From the NCBI GenBank assembly GCA_964645755.1, contig CAZYBT010000006.1, forward strand, positions 1 through 54,247: a DNA stretch of 54,247 nt, read 5' to 3'. This document shows, piece by piece, positions 18,515-27,422 of this stretch. The stretch comes from VMCP01 sp964645755 (GTDB taxonomy: Bacteria; Bacteroidota; Bacteroidia; NS11-12g; UBA955). How positions within the stretch are numbered: position 1 is the first letter of the stretch; each line of letters opens with the position of its first letter. A model generated the notes under the pieces. The model saw nothing but the letters and a program-made list of their open reading frames with translations, was not told the origin of the DNA and ran no database searches. Position numbers and translations under genes: made by a program.

Positions 18515-19453
18515 TCACCGATGCTCGTGATTGGAGATTTCTTCCAATGGAATTTCAACAGGTAGAATTTGGTTTTCAATTTCTGATAAATCGGGTTCCC
18601 CAGCCATTAAATAGGCCGTGTACCAAAAACTCGCGACCATTTGAATAGACTTTTTAATTCTGAGCAACACCATGTCATCCATTTTTTGTTCATAGTTGCG
18701 GATCAACTGTGTGCTTTCCCTTTTTATAACTTGGCTACCTTTTTGAACATATTCATAGTGTTCATTTTCAGGGATCTCTTTTTTAGACATTCTTTCAAAA
18801 AGAAGAACTTTGGTTACCAGTGAGAAACTTTCTTCCACCGATTTCCAAATTTCAAGGTTAAAATTTGGAAGAAACATCACATCCGATACAAAAATGGGAT
18901 AATCGTGAATAAATACTTCAGGAATCCTAGTTTCCCATAGTGCATGGATTCCATGCTGATTTGTCTTCTGCCCATTGTAATTTGAACTTGTATGTAAAGG
19001 CACGTGAGCATCTGCTACATAATGACCTAAATCAGCTGAAACCTTAAGTATTTTGGTTAAATCCTTTTCTAAAAATGCATTTCTTAACCAGTATACCATT
19101 CGATTGCACTGCCAAGGTACAATGCCATGCTTCAAAACAGTGTCTTCGGAATATTTGCAAACAGCATCGTCATAATTTTTGAAAATTGTATCGAGCGGAG
19201 CAGATTTTTCATAATAATCACAATCGATAAAATGTTTGCATGCCTCATTTTCAACCATATATCTGCGATTATCTGGATCAGTAGCATGATCTATGAGGTA
19301 TTGAATGTGCTTTTTGTAAAATTCAAAAAGGGGTTTGGGCAATGCCAAGCATGCATTTTGGTTGATAATCCGATGAGTTAAAAATCCCCAGCTTCTGATA
19401 TTTCCAACTACACATCCCAACAACACAATCAGTAAACTGAGCTTTTTCATCAT
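18515..19453 (-). CDS. Secreted S1/P1 nuclease-family (zinc phospholipase C-like) protein
   Basis: This is a 312-residue protein with a signal peptide ending before the mature Trp (RSWGFLTHR). In S1/P1 nucleases this N-terminal Trp coordinates zinc through its amino group. Further candidate zinc ligands are His in WGFLTH, Asp in DHATDPDNRR, His in CKHFIDCDYY, the cluster LGHYVADAHVPLHTSSNYNG, and NQHGIHALWE. This supports a trinuclear zinc hydrolase in the periplasm or outside. Members are annotated either as nuclease or phospholipase C; sequence alone does not choose. The start overlaps the pdxJ stop by four bases. Confidence 0.82.
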   Translation of the reverse strand: MMKKLSLLIVLLGCVVGNIRSWGFLTHRIINQNACLALPKPLFEFYKKHIQYLIDHATDPDNRRYMVENEACKHFIDCDYYEKSAPLDTIFKNYDDAVCKYSEDTVLKHGIVPWQCNRMVYWLRNAFLEKDLTKILKVSADLGHYVADAHVPLHTSSNYNGQKTNQHGIHALWETRIPEVFIHDYPIFVSDVMFLPNFNLEIWKSVEESFSLVTKVLLFERMSKKEIPENEHYEYVQKGSQVIKRESTQLIRNYEQKMDDMVLLRIKKSIQMVASFWYTAYLMAGEPDLSEIENQILPVEIPLEEISNHEHR

Positions 19454-20175
19454 TCTAAGTTCAGTTGTGCCAAATACATTTGAATGGTGTTTTGAAGTCC
19501 GTGATACAATGCATCACAAACCAACGCATGTCCAATAGAAACCTCTAGCAAACCAGGAATATTTTTTGCCAAATAGTTTAAATTGATCAAATCTAAATCA
19601 TGACCAGCATTAATCCCCAATCCAAATTCCTGAGCTTTTTTGGCTGTTTCAACATATTGACCAATTGCATGTTCTGGATTTTGAGTGAAATTCACTGCAT
19701 AATATTCAGTGTAAAGCTCAATTCTGTCAGCGCCACACAATTTTGCGCCTTCAACCAATTCTGGCTGAGGGTTTAAAAAAATACTCACTCTTGATGTGCT
19801 TTTCTTCAATTCTTTGATGATGGATTGAAGCATTTCTCGGTTCGCAATGGTATTCCAGCCAGTGTTGGATGTCAAAACATGCGGTGGATCCGGAACCAAG
19901 GTTACCTGTTCCGGTTTTACTTTGTGAATGAGTTCAATAAAATCTTGTGATGGATATCCCTCAATGTTAAATTCAGATTTGATGACAGGCTTCAAATCTA
20001 AAACATCTTGATAACGTATATGACGTTCATCGGGTCTTGGATGAACGGTTATTCCTTGTGCACCAAAAGACTCACAATCTTTTGCAACTTGAACTAAGTT
20101 CGGATTGTTTCCACCACGGGCATTTCTGATGGTGGCAAATTTATTGATATTAACGCTGAGCTTTGTTTGCGACAT
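19450..20175 (-). CDS. pdxJ: Pyridoxine 5'-phosphate synthase
   Basis: PdxJ condenses 1-deoxyxylulose 5-phosphate with aminoacetone 3-phosphate in vitamin B6 synthesis. The length of 241 residues is normal. Motifs are LSVNINKFATIRNARGGNNP at the N-terminus, GITVHPRPDERHI, EQVTLVPDPP and GINAGHDLDLINL. It is tightly packed in an operon of envelope genes, with TAATG overlap upstream and ATGA overlap downstream. This placement does not suggest B6-specific co-regulation. Confidence 0.96.
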   Translation of the reverse strand: MSQTKLSVNINKFATIRNARGGNNPNLVQVAKDCESFGAQGITVHPRPDERHIRYQDVLDLKPVIKSEFNIEGYPSQDFIELIHKVKPEQVTLVPDPPHVLTSNTGWNTIANREMLQSIIKELKKSTSRVSIFLNPQPELVEGAKLCGADRIELYTEYYAVNFTQNPEHAIGQYVETAKKAQEFGLGINAGHDLDLINLNYLAKNIPGLLEVSIGHALVCDALYHGLQNTIQMYLAQLNLE

Positions 20176-22085
20176 TATTGAAATTTAATTTGTACAAAAA
20201 TACGGTGGTATGAGTTTGATACGTCGATTTCTGTTTCATTTTTTGCATTCATTTTTTGCATTTTCTGCAACTTAATATAAAAATGGATATGCTTGTATAT
20301 GCTCATCTTGGCCACAATATTGCACATTTCACCACTACCAGAATAAACCATATAACCAAGTACACCCGGCATGCTATTGTCTAGCTGATAGATGCTGCCA
20401 TTGATTGCTCGAAACCAATTTTGTTCGACATTCAAACTTAAGTTTTTTGAAACATTGCATCGAATTTCTAATGTTAGCAATTGGTCGATTTCTGATGTGT
20501 AATTGGTGCTCTTTTGAATGCCACTCCATCTAAATTGGAGCCTTTTCGATAATCCAATTGAATGCGACATTTGATATGTATACATGAAGTTACGACCTAT
20601 ATTTTCTCGATCCCCGTTGAATGATTTTTCCCTTCTGAATTGGAACAATAAAATGGAAGACCTTGAAAATTCGTATTGTAAAATGCCAATTTGCTTGAGT
20701 CCATTTTCCCAACTATTTTTATTGTAAGTAGGGAGAATGTAAATGGTGTTTTCTACCCTGATTTTTGAACTGATTTTTCTATTCAGTTTGATGTCGAATC
20801 CCGATTCAAGATTATGAGAGTTTTTATATTGAAGCAATCTGCTGTATAACTCGGGGGCATCAAAATCTTTGTTTATTGTAATCCATCTGATTCCCCAATT
20901 TGCATTTTTTGACAATGCATATACTCCGGCTAAACAGTGTGAAAACGACATAGTATTTGCATCCCAAGCCAAGTTCATGATCCATCTACCATATAAAAAG
21001 CGTGGGAAAGTAATCTGTCCCTCCAAAAAAGAGAGGTTTTGCTTTGTCTGGGTATCGCGGTAGATTTCTAACTGCTTTGGAATGGTGTAATGGTATCTTG
21101 CCAATGTGGCATTTATTTGAAATTTAGTGTACAATTTTTGAAAAGTGACGAAAGCCAAATTTTCGGTATTATTGAATCTTCGAGATAGCTGTAATTCAGT
21201 GTAATGGTTGCCTCCCCAAATCCGTTTTTGAAATACTTGATTTGATGAATTGAGCTGGCAATCAATCTTTTTCTGACCAATTCCAGTATATATTTCAAAC
21301 CCATATAATGTAAATTTGCATGCAATTCCAAAGTGGCCAACATCTTCATTATAAGATGAATACGGTTTAATACCGACAGGTTGATAGGTGTAATTTTCAA
21401 GAGAAATTGGCGATCCAAACTGCCCGGAGCTTCCAAATATGAGTCCTTTGTTGAACTGACAAACAAAGTTTCCAATGATGGCATTTTTAAGTGCTGATTT
21501 CCCTTGATAGTGAATGTATGCGGAATAAAAATCGAGATTTTTTTCACCTGGATCTGTATCTGTACTCGCACCAAATTGGAACTGGGAATTCAGTTGCCAT
21601 TTTATCTTTCCCTCATAACCCCAATTCTTCAATTCATTTGAAATTCCACTGCTTATAATAGGCGGTTTTATCCGTGCTGAAAATTGTAATTTCTCTAAAT
21701 TGGGACTTTGATACAGGTTTTTTATTTCTTGTTTGAAGGATAACCGAAAGTCCAGTTTTTGATAAATTTGATGAATTGTATTCACCTCAATTCCACAATG
21801 AAGGAGTTCTTGTGCATGGATCATTGGGCCATAATCTTCTATATGCTTCAAGATATTCGAGCATTGTTCTGAACTGAAACAACCCAATTCAAACAGCTCA
21901 CTTTCATTCAAACAATTGATATAAATTGTATGGTCAATTGAACCAGCTGTTAAATGAATTTGATTGATTTCTACTTCTGCGGGAAGCGTTGTAATTTGTT
22001 GGTCGATGTCGATTTGAGCATTTATGTTTTTGAACAACATCCAAACGCACAATACCATCATCACTTTTTTGTTCTTGAAACACAT
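20175..22085 (-). CDS. Secreted helix-hairpin-helix protein with predicted beta barrel
   Basis: This is a 636-residue protein from the ATG at 22085 (signal peptide KKVMMVLCVWMLFKNINAQ); the frame is open upstream, but there it overlaps the barrel gene. About residues 60-125 look like helix-hairpin-helix/ComEA-type repeats (NESELFELGCFSSEQCSNILKHIEDYG then MIHAQELLHCGI). From about 150 on, alternating polar/aromatic strands resemble an outer-membrane barrel, ending HRIFVQIKF. Such HHH-plus-barrel proteins are widespread in Bacteroidota with no assigned role. The ATGATG at residues 9-10 is an alternative start. It ends with TAATG overlap on pdxJ. Confidence 0.75.
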   Translation of the reverse strand: MCFKNKKVMMVLCVWMLFKNINAQIDIDQQITTLPAEVEINQIHLTAGSIDHTIYINCLNESELFELGCFSSEQCSNILKHIEDYGPMIHAQELLHCGIEVNTIHQIYQKLDFRLSFKQEIKNLYQSPNLEKLQFSARIKPPIISSGISNELKNWGYEGKIKWQLNSQFQFGASTDTDPGEKNLDFYSAYIHYQGKSALKNAIIGNFVCQFNKGLIFGSSGQFGSPISLENYTYQPVGIKPYSSYNEDVGHFGIACKFTLYGFEIYTGIGQKKIDCQLNSSNQVFQKRIWGGNHYTELQLSRRFNNTENLAFVTFQKLYTKFQINATLARYHYTIPKQLEIYRDTQTKQNLSFLEGQITFPRFLYGRWIMNLAWDANTMSFSHCLAGVYALSKNANWGIRWITINKDFDAPELYSRLLQYKNSHNLESGFDIKLNRKISSKIRVENTIYILPTYNKNSWENGLKQIGILQYEFSRSSILLFQFRREKSFNGDRENIGRNFMYTYQMSHSIGLSKRLQFRWSGIQKSTNYTSEIDQLLTLEIRCNVSKNLSLNVEQNWFRAINGSIYQLDNSMPGVLGYMVYSGSGEMCNIVAKMSIYKHIHFYIKLQKMQKMNAKNETEIDVSNSYHRIFVQIKFQ

Positions 22086-22821
22086 AATGTATAAAAATTG
22101 AGGGCCTAAAACCCAATTGATTGTTGTGATAAGCAAGTTTACTTGAAACAATAAATTGCCTGTATTTAAAGCTTCCAGAAAGTCCAATCCAATATGGGCC
22201 ATTGCTCAAAATGGCGCTCAAAGTAAAGTTTTCTTTTATTTTCATTCCTGCTGATACTTCAGCAATGGGTTGGTCTTTTTGGAAGACCAAATTTGCAGAA
22301 ATTAAAGAATGATGATTGACTACATGATAGCCAATAGACTGAAAGGTAGCTAGATGATCGCTTTGATGCCAAAGGCTAAAAAAAGCATTATTAGATAGTT
22401 TATAGGTGCCACCTATTTGGTAACCGCCTGTTGCATGGTTGATTGATTCAGAAGTGGTTATTCCTCCAATCACTCCAATACCTACCAATAGATCAGAATT
22501 TAAATACTTGGAATAAGCTAAATTTAACGAATGATTTGATAAATCAGGACTCCCATTTTGGTTGTACACACCTACAATTCTGTTTTTATTGAATTGATGG
22601 GCAAATCCAATGCCTGCCTGAGAGATATCTGTTCCAATAAAATTGGATTGGTGGGAGATAAAAAAGACCGTTTTTACAAGGGGATTAAATTGTATTGGGG
22701 ATACATTGACCGATTCAAAATTAAAAGTAGTTGGTGATTGGTTGAGTGACATTGGAGAATTTGCGATTTGTGCAAAAGAAAAACGACAAATTGCAATTCC
22801 GATCAATGCCAAGTACCTCAT
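21934..22821 (-). CDS. PorP/SprF-like type IX secretion membrane protein
   Basis: As read, the protein is 295 residues: signal peptide ending SFAQ, then the PorP/SprF pattern (SPIQFNPLVKTVFFISHQSN, IGFAHQFNKNRIVGVYNQNG, LNLAYSKYLNSDLLVGIGVIGG). The last recognisable barrel strand is FRPSIFIHYVF near residue 245. The remaining ~50 residues lie inside the next gene and look like out-of-frame translation. A six-A run in the coding strand just after that strand, followed by GTGATGATG, could mark an indel or slippage site. PorP/SprF proteins anchor specific T9SS clients; the client here is unknown. The start overlaps the MerR stop by four bases. Confidence 0.75.
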   Translation of the reverse strand: MRYLALIGIAICRFSFAQIANSPMSLNQSPTTFNFESVNVSPIQFNPLVKTVFFISHQSNFIGTDISQAGIGFAHQFNKNRIVGVYNQNGSPDLSNHSLNLAYSKYLNSDLLVGIGVIGGITTSESINHATGGYQIGGTYKLSNNAFFSLWHQSDHLATFQSIGYHVVNHHSLISANLVFQKDQPIAEVSAGMKIKENFTLSAILSNGPYWIGLSGSFKYRQFIVSSKLAYHNNQLGFRPSIFIHYVFQEQKSDDGIVRLDVVQKHKCSNRHRPTNYNASRRSRNQSNSFNSWFN

Positions 22822-23153
22822 TCCAGCTGTTCTTTAAGTTTTAAAAGTTTGTCTTTAAAGTCTCTTAACTGTTGAATCAAAAACACGCGAGCATCAGTCT
22901 GTACTGCGTTTCTGCTCACTTTTTTAGATACATTTGCTAACCTGACTCCCTTGTTATGAGAAAGATAGTGAATTTCTTTGAGAACATCAATATCCTTAGA
23001 CGAGTAGATTCTGTCGCCTTTTTTATTTTTCATTGGTTTAATTTGAGGGAAATTTTTCTCCCAAAATCTCAATGTTGAGGCAGGAACACCAATAATTTCG
23101 GCTGCTTCGCCAATTTTAAAATACTTTTTTGTTGTGGTTTCTAATTCGCTCAT
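22818..23153 (-). CDS. MerR-family transcriptional regulator
   Basis: This is a 111-residue protein with an N-terminal winged helix (YFKIGEAAEIIGVPASTLRFWEKNFPQIKP, about residues 10-40) and a coiled-coil dimerisation helix at the C-terminus. There is no effector-binding domain or conserved cysteine. It is typical of the short MerR proteins next to M23 peptidases in Bacteroidota. It lies five bases after the M23 gene and overlaps the PorP/SprF-like gene. Confidence 0.9.
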   Translation of the reverse strand: MSELETTTKKYFKIGEAAEIIGVPASTLRFWEKNFPQIKPMKNKKGDRIYSSKDIDVLKEIHYLSHNKGVRLANVSKKVSRNAVQTDARVFLIQQLRDFKDKLLKLKEQLE

Positions 23154-23158
23154 AGTGT

Positions 23159-24115
23159 TTAATCAAATCGATTTGCTTCGCGTTGCGACATTTCTAACAT
23201 TTTCTGGTATTCTAGATCAGATAAATCGTTTCTATAGAAGAAGGCAGGATTTAATGGATTGTTATTTTTTCGTACTTCGTAATGTAAGTGAGATCCTGTT
23301 GATCTGCCTGTATTTCCTACATATCCAATAAGTTGTCCGCGTTTTACTTTTGTGCCGGGCTTTACTGCAAAGCGGCTTAAGTGTCCATAAAGTGTGGTAT
23401 ATCCAAAGCCATGATTGATGATGATGTGGTTTCCATAACCCCAGCCATCATTTTTTACTTCCGAAACAACACCATTTCCAGTTGCGTATATCTCGGTGCC
23501 AACTTCAGCGGTAAAATCCATTCCAGCGTGGAAAGAGAAAGTATGGTAAAAGGGATCCATTCTGTAACCAAATCCACTCGCCATACGCCGCAATTCTTTG
23601 TTTGCTACAGGCATAATTGCAGGTATTGAATTCACCATTTCCTCTCGTTTCGAAATCAGTTTTTCTAAGTTCTTGTATGAAACTTCCTGTTGCTTTGCCA
23701 TTTGATCCATTTCATCCATTTTTTCTCTCAATCTTTTGACAAATTTTCCATGCGACATTTTCAGTAGTTCAGAATAATCATTGCCTTTGTAGTTGATTGG
23801 TTTCGGAGGTGCAACACCGTACATCGCACGATATATTTCTATATCCCTATTCCTGAGTTCATTCAATTGATTTTCAAGCTCAATCGATTGTCGTTCCATT
23901 TGATTCAATTGCTTTTGGATCAGTGCATTTTCCTTTTGAATTGATAATTCCATTGGCGTTTTCATAAATCGACTAAAGAGGAGGGACAATGAAATCACGG
24001 AAACAATAATCAGCGAGGAAAGTCCAAATATTCGCCACCTCATGTACCCCCGATGATCGGATACTTTTTCAAAGCTTAAGCTTTTAGGATTGAAAAAATA
24101 TTTGGTACGTGGCAT
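23159..24115 (-). CDS. M23-family peptidoglycan endopeptidase, membrane-anchored
   Basis: This is a 318-residue protein from the ATG at 24115; a longer frame to 24160 lacks support. One membrane helix (IFGLSSLIIVSVISLSLLF, about 28-46) is followed by a coiled coil (about 55-170) and a LytM/M23 domain (about 185-300). The zinc-binding signatures HAGMDF and HLHYEVR are both intact, as is the TTLYGHLS strand, so it should be an active endopeptidase in the periplasm. It may remodel cell wall during growth or division. It is first in the operon with MerR, PorP/SprF-like, HHH, pdxJ and nuclease genes. Confidence 0.92.
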   Translation of the reverse strand: MPRTKYFFNPKSLSFEKVSDHRGYMRWRIFGLSSLIIVSVISLSLLFSRFMKTPMELSIQKENALIQKQLNQMERQSIELENQLNELRNRDIEIYRAMYGVAPPKPINYKGNDYSELLKMSHGKFVKRLREKMDEMDQMAKQQEVSYKNLEKLISKREEMVNSIPAIMPVANKELRRMASGFGYRMDPFYHTFSFHAGMDFTAEVGTEIYATGNGVVSEVKNDGWGYGNHIIINHGFGYTTLYGHLSRFAVKPGTKVKRGQLIGYVGNTGRSTGSHLHYEVRKNNNPLNPAFFYRNDLSDLEYQKMLEMSQREANRFD

Positions 24116-24168
24116 GGTGAAATCACACAATAATACGAAAATACCCTCAAAATTGGGCAATTTTCAGC

Positions 24169-24690
24169 TTATTTTTCCGAATAATATTGTTTGTAAACCT
24201 TGGCACGTTCCACGTATTCGTTCACATTTTCATTGATTTTGGTCTCAATTTCGGTTCCAAGCGTTTTCACAATTTTAGCAGGAACCCCCAAAACCATTGA
24301 ATAAGGCGGTATCACCATACCTTGTGGAACGAGTGCATTGGCACCTATGATGGAGTATTCTCCAATTTGTGCGTCATTCAGCACGGTTGCATGCATGCCG
24401 ATTAAAACGTGATGACTCAATTTTGCTCCGTGAACAATGGCTGAATGTCCAATGACACAATCATTTCCAATGATGCATGGTGAACCAGGATCAGCATGTA
24501 AAACAGCATTGTCTTGGATATTGGTTCGATCTCCAACGGAAATTAGATCGGTGTCGCCTCTTAAAACAGCACCAAACCATACACTAGATTCTTCGCCAAG
24601 GTGCACATTTCCGATGGCTGTTGCCGTTGGCGCAACAAAAGTTGATGGTGTTTTTACAATGGGTTTTTGAAGGATTTCGATCGGTTTCAT
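24169..24690 (-). CDS. Gamma-carbonic-anhydrase-like hexapeptide-repeat protein
   Basis: This is a 173-residue protein from the ATG at 24690; the upstream open frame crosses the hutI promoter region. It has a left-handed beta-helix of hexapeptide repeats with the metal-site histidines HADPGSPC, IGHSAIVHGAKL and GMHATVLND, and RGDTD near residue 45. This matches the YrdA/PaaY branch of the gamma carbonic anhydrase family. Members bind metal but many have no demonstrated anhydrase activity. It is divergent from hutI and 53 bases upstream of the M23 gene. Confidence 0.87.
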   Translation of the reverse strand: MKPIEILQKPIVKTPSTFVAPTATAIGNVHLGEESSVWFGAVLRGDTDLISVGDRTNIQDNAVLHADPGSPCIIGNDCVIGHSAIVHGAKLSHHVLIGMHATVLNDAQIGEYSIIGANALVPQGMVIPPYSMVLGVPAKIVKTLGTEIETKINENVNEYVERAKVYKQYYSEK

Positions 24691-24791
24691 GCTTGGATTT
24701 GAATTTGTGTTGGTACAAATGTCCCTCGAAATAACAAAATATCTATGAAAAATAATGATTGAATCAAATTCATGTTGTTTTTTTGTGAGGG

Positions 24792-26063
24792 ATGAAAAAA
24801 CTGTTTTACAATATTTCGAAACTTTACGGTACAAACGTGCGTGGAACTTTTAAAAAGGGTTCAGAAATGCAAGAGATTTCGATGATCGAAAATGCGTGGA
24901 TGCTCGTCGAAAACGGAATTGTTGTAAATCTGGGTAAACATAGTGATCCATCTCTAGCAGAATCTTTGAAATTGCAAAATATAGAATTGGTTGATATGAA
25001 AGAAATGGAGGTGTTGCCAGGACTTGTTGACAGCCATACGCACATTGTTTTTGCAGCGCCGAGGCATGAAGAGTTTGCAATGAGAATAGAAGGGGCAACC
25101 TACGAAGAAATAGCCGAAAATGGTGGTGGTATCCTCAACTCTGCGAGAAAACTTCAGGGAATGTCGGAAGATGAGCTTTTTGAACAAGCTTCTAAACGTG
25201 TTGAATTGATGATAAAACATGGAACCACAACCATGGAAATTAAGAGTGGGTATGGACTAACGGTAGATGCCGAATTGAAAATTTTAAGGGTTATCAAGAG
25301 ATTAAAAGAAAAGTTTCCTTGCACCATAAAAGCAACATTTTTGGGAGCTCATGCATTTCCTGCTGAATATAAAAACAATCAGAGTGGGTATATTAATTTG
25401 ATTATCAATGAAATGCTTCCAGTTGTGGTTGCGGAGCAATTGGCCGACCACGTGGATGTTTTTTGTGATAAAGGATTTTTCACTGTGGATCAAACCAACC
25501 AAATTTTACAATTGGCGGCTGAAAATGGACTTCCAGCGAAAATCCATGCCAATGAATTGGGACTCACTGGCGGAGTTCAGGCGGCAGTGAAAAACAAAGC
25601 TTGGAGTGCCGACCATTTAGAACATTGTGAAGAGAATGAAATAGCTGCTTTAAAGCAAGGTTTTACGGAAGAATATGGGGGTACCATGCCGGTGGCTTTG
25701 CCTGGAACTTCATACTTTTTAGGTATACCTTATGCCCCTGTGAAGCAATTGATACAACATGGATTGCCGGTTGCTTTGGCAACAGACTTCAATCCTGGTT
25801 CTAGTCCCATTTGTTCATTACAAACCATTTGGGCTTTTGCTTGTACGCAAATGAAAATGCAACCTGTTGAGGCGTTTCACGCCATCACTTGCAATGCAGC
25901 TCGATCGATGCGTTTGGAGAATGAGGTGGGCAGCTTAGCCAGAGGGATGCGCGCTGATTTTTTTGCAACCAAGACACAAGATGCCATTAAGGGCATTCCT
26001 TATTTTTTGGGACAAAATCATGCCGAAATTGTTTATATCGCGGGGAATGCAATTTCCCTGTAA
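24792..26063 (+). CDS. hutI: Imidazolonepropionase
   Basis: HutI hydrolyses 4-imidazolone-5-propanoate to formiminoglutamate in histidine degradation. The 423-residue amidohydrolase shows the metal motif LVDSHTHIVFAAPR, IENGGGI-type segment AENGGGILNSARKL, KSGYGL, IHANELGLTGGVQAA, SADHLEHC and LATDFNPGSSP. No hutH, hutU or formiminoglutamate hydrolase gene is in the window, so the rest of the pathway must be elsewhere or absent. Confidence 0.95.
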   Translation: MKKLFYNISKLYGTNVRGTFKKGSEMQEISMIENAWMLVENGIVVNLGKHSDPSLAESLKLQNIELVDMKEMEVLPGLVDSHTHIVFAAPRHEEFAMRIEGATYEEIAENGGGILNSARKLQGMSEDELFEQASKRVELMIKHGTTTMEIKSGYGLTVDAELKILRVIKRLKEKFPCTIKATFLGAHAFPAEYKNNQSGYINLIINEMLPVVVAEQLADHVDVFCDKGFFTVDQTNQILQLAAENGLPAKIHANELGLTGGVQAAVKNKAWSADHLEHCEENEIAALKQGFTEEYGGTMPVALPGTSYFLGIPYAPVKQLIQHGLPVALATDFNPGSSPICSLQTIWAFACTQMKMQPVEAFHAITCNAARSMRLENEVGSLARGMRADFFATKTQDAIKGIPYFLGQNHAEIVYIAGNAISL

Positions 26064-26102
26064 GTGATACTTCTGGATTTTTAGAAATCCAATAAAATGT
26101 TG

Positions 26103-26110
26103 TAAATTTG
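26103..26110 (+). promoter_or_regulatory. Bacteroidota-type -7 box before the bacilliredoxin gene
   Basis: TAAATTTG matches the TAnnTTTG -7 consensus and ends three bases before the ATG at 26114. The -33 region is weak (ATTT at 26077-26080). If functional, the transcript would be nearly leaderless, or would use the ATG at 26129. Confidence 0.5.
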
Positions 26111-26113
26111 TAT

Positions 26114-26530
26114 ATGCCATATCCAGAAATGTTAGTAGCACCAATGCGTGCAGAGTTGACAAACAGCGGTTTTACAGAGTTAAAAACGGCTGAAGAGGTT
26201 GAAAGTGCAATGAACAACAACAACGACACCACGTTGGTTGTTGTAAATTCAGTGTGTGGATGTGCGGCGGGAAGTGCGCGTCCAGGAATTTTGAAAAGTT
26301 TAGGAAGTGATAAAAAACCAGCCAAATTGTTGACAGTTTTTGCAGGTCAAGATTTAGATGCAGTATCTAAAGCAAGAGAATTTATGGCACCTTATCCGCC
26401 ATCTTCTCCAGCAATTGCCTTGTTTAAAAATGGGGAAATTGTGCACATGGTTGAGCGTCACATGATTGAAGGCAGAACTGCCGACATGATTGCCGATAAC
26501 CTCATGGGTGCATTCCAAGAACATTGTTAA
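26114..26530 (+). CDS. BrxA/BrxB-family bacilliredoxin
   Basis: This is a 138-residue thioredoxin-fold protein with the bacilliredoxin CGC active site (VNSVCGCAAGSARPG). Family features YPEMLVAPMRAEL and GFTELKTAEEVE precede it; PPSSPAIALFKNGEIVHMVERHMIEG follows. In Firmicutes these proteins remove bacillithiol from mixed disulfides. Bacteroidota members are conserved; the thiol partner here is unknown. The start at 26114 is chosen because the Y-x-x-M-x-x-L-V-x-PMR stretch is conserved; 26129 is possible. Confidence 0.9.
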   Translation: MPYPEMLVAPMRAELTNSGFTELKTAEEVESAMNNNNDTTLVVVNSVCGCAAGSARPGILKSLGSDKKPAKLLTVFAGQDLDAVSKAREFMAPYPPSSPAIALFKNGEIVHMVERHMIEGRTADMIADNLMGAFQEHC

Positions 26531-26541
26531 AATCCAGACGA

Positions 26542-27339
26542 ATGTCTGAAATCTCTCTCGATTTCCTTGCAAAAGTTGAAGCCATTGCCAAACAAATTGG
26601 TGAATTTCAACTTTTGCATTGGAATCATGTAAAAGCCGATGCCATCGAAGACAAAGGCTTGAACCAATTGGTGAGTTTTGTAGATCAGCAAAGCGAGCAA
26701 ATGTTGGTGGATCAATTGGGTGAAATTCTGCCGTCTGCCACCTTTATTGGAGAAGAAAAAGCTCCTAATAACCGAACTTTAACCCAATACACTTGGATCA
26801 TAGATCCACTCGATGGTACCACAAATTTCTTGCATGGACTCCCTGTGTTTTCCATTAGCATTGCGTTGATGAATCACAAAGAACCCATTCTCGGCGTTGT
26901 TTATTGCCCCGCTCTCAAAGAGTCTTTTGTTGCTCTCAAAAATAAAGGTGCTTTTTTGAACGGTCAAAAGATTGAAGTTGCGAAAAATGCAAATCTTAAT
27001 GACACTTTAATTGCAACCGGATTTCCATATTATCAGTTTCAAAAAGTTGATGAGTATTTGCAAGTACTCAGTACTCTCATGAGAAAAACCCATGGTTTGC
27101 GAAGAATGGGCTCGGCGGCTATAGATTTGGCCTACACCGCATGCGGTAGATTTGATGCCTTTTTTGAAATGAATTTAAGTCCTTGGGACATTGCTGCGGG
27201 AATTGTACTTGTGCAAGAGGCGGGAGGGTTATGTACAGATTTTTCAGGTGGTGGTGACATCATTTTCAAAAATGAAATTGTGGCTTGTAGCGAGGATGTT
27301 TATGATCCTTTTGTGAAAGAATTATCTATTTTAATTTAA
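26542..27339 (+). CDS. Inositol monophosphatase-family phosphatase
   Basis: This is a 265-residue Mg2+-dependent phosphatase from the ATG at 26542; a TTG six codons upstream overlaps the previous stop. Motifs are FIGEEKA, the metal site WIIDPLDGTTNFLHGLP, GSAAIDLAYTACGRFDAF and the C-terminal SPWDIAAGIVLVQEAGG. Substrates in this family range from inositol phosphates to 3'-phosphoadenosine 5'-phosphate; the motifs fit the IMPase/SuhB group best. It lies 11 bases after the bacilliredoxin gene. Confidence 0.92.
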   Translation: MSEISLDFLAKVEAIAKQIGEFQLLHWNHVKADAIEDKGLNQLVSFVDQQSEQMLVDQLGEILPSATFIGEEKAPNNRTLTQYTWIIDPLDGTTNFLHGLPVFSISIALMNHKEPILGVVYCPALKESFVALKNKGAFLNGQKIEVAKNANLNDTLIATGFPYYQFQKVDEYLQVLSTLMRKTHGLRRMGSAAIDLAYTACGRFDAFFEMNLSPWDIAAGIVLVQEAGGLCTDFSGGGDIIFKNEIVACSEDVYDPFVKELSILI

Positions 27340-27422
27340 ATTTTCTTTAAAAACTTTCGAAATGTTCACGCTTTAGTCAAATTCCTTGGCTTTCTAAGGA
27401 ATAGACCTTATTTTGCGATACC

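Noticed and set aside
21934..22084. Last ~50 residues of the PorP/SprF-like protein as a real domain
   Set aside because: They read as out-of-frame translation of the next gene's signal peptide and N-terminus; no secondary structure or family pattern fits.
27365..27410. 7-bp inverted repeat ATTCCTT/AAGGAAT as a terminator
   Set aside because: No T run follows on either strand; it may be an operator before the LysE-type gene, but support is too thin to list.
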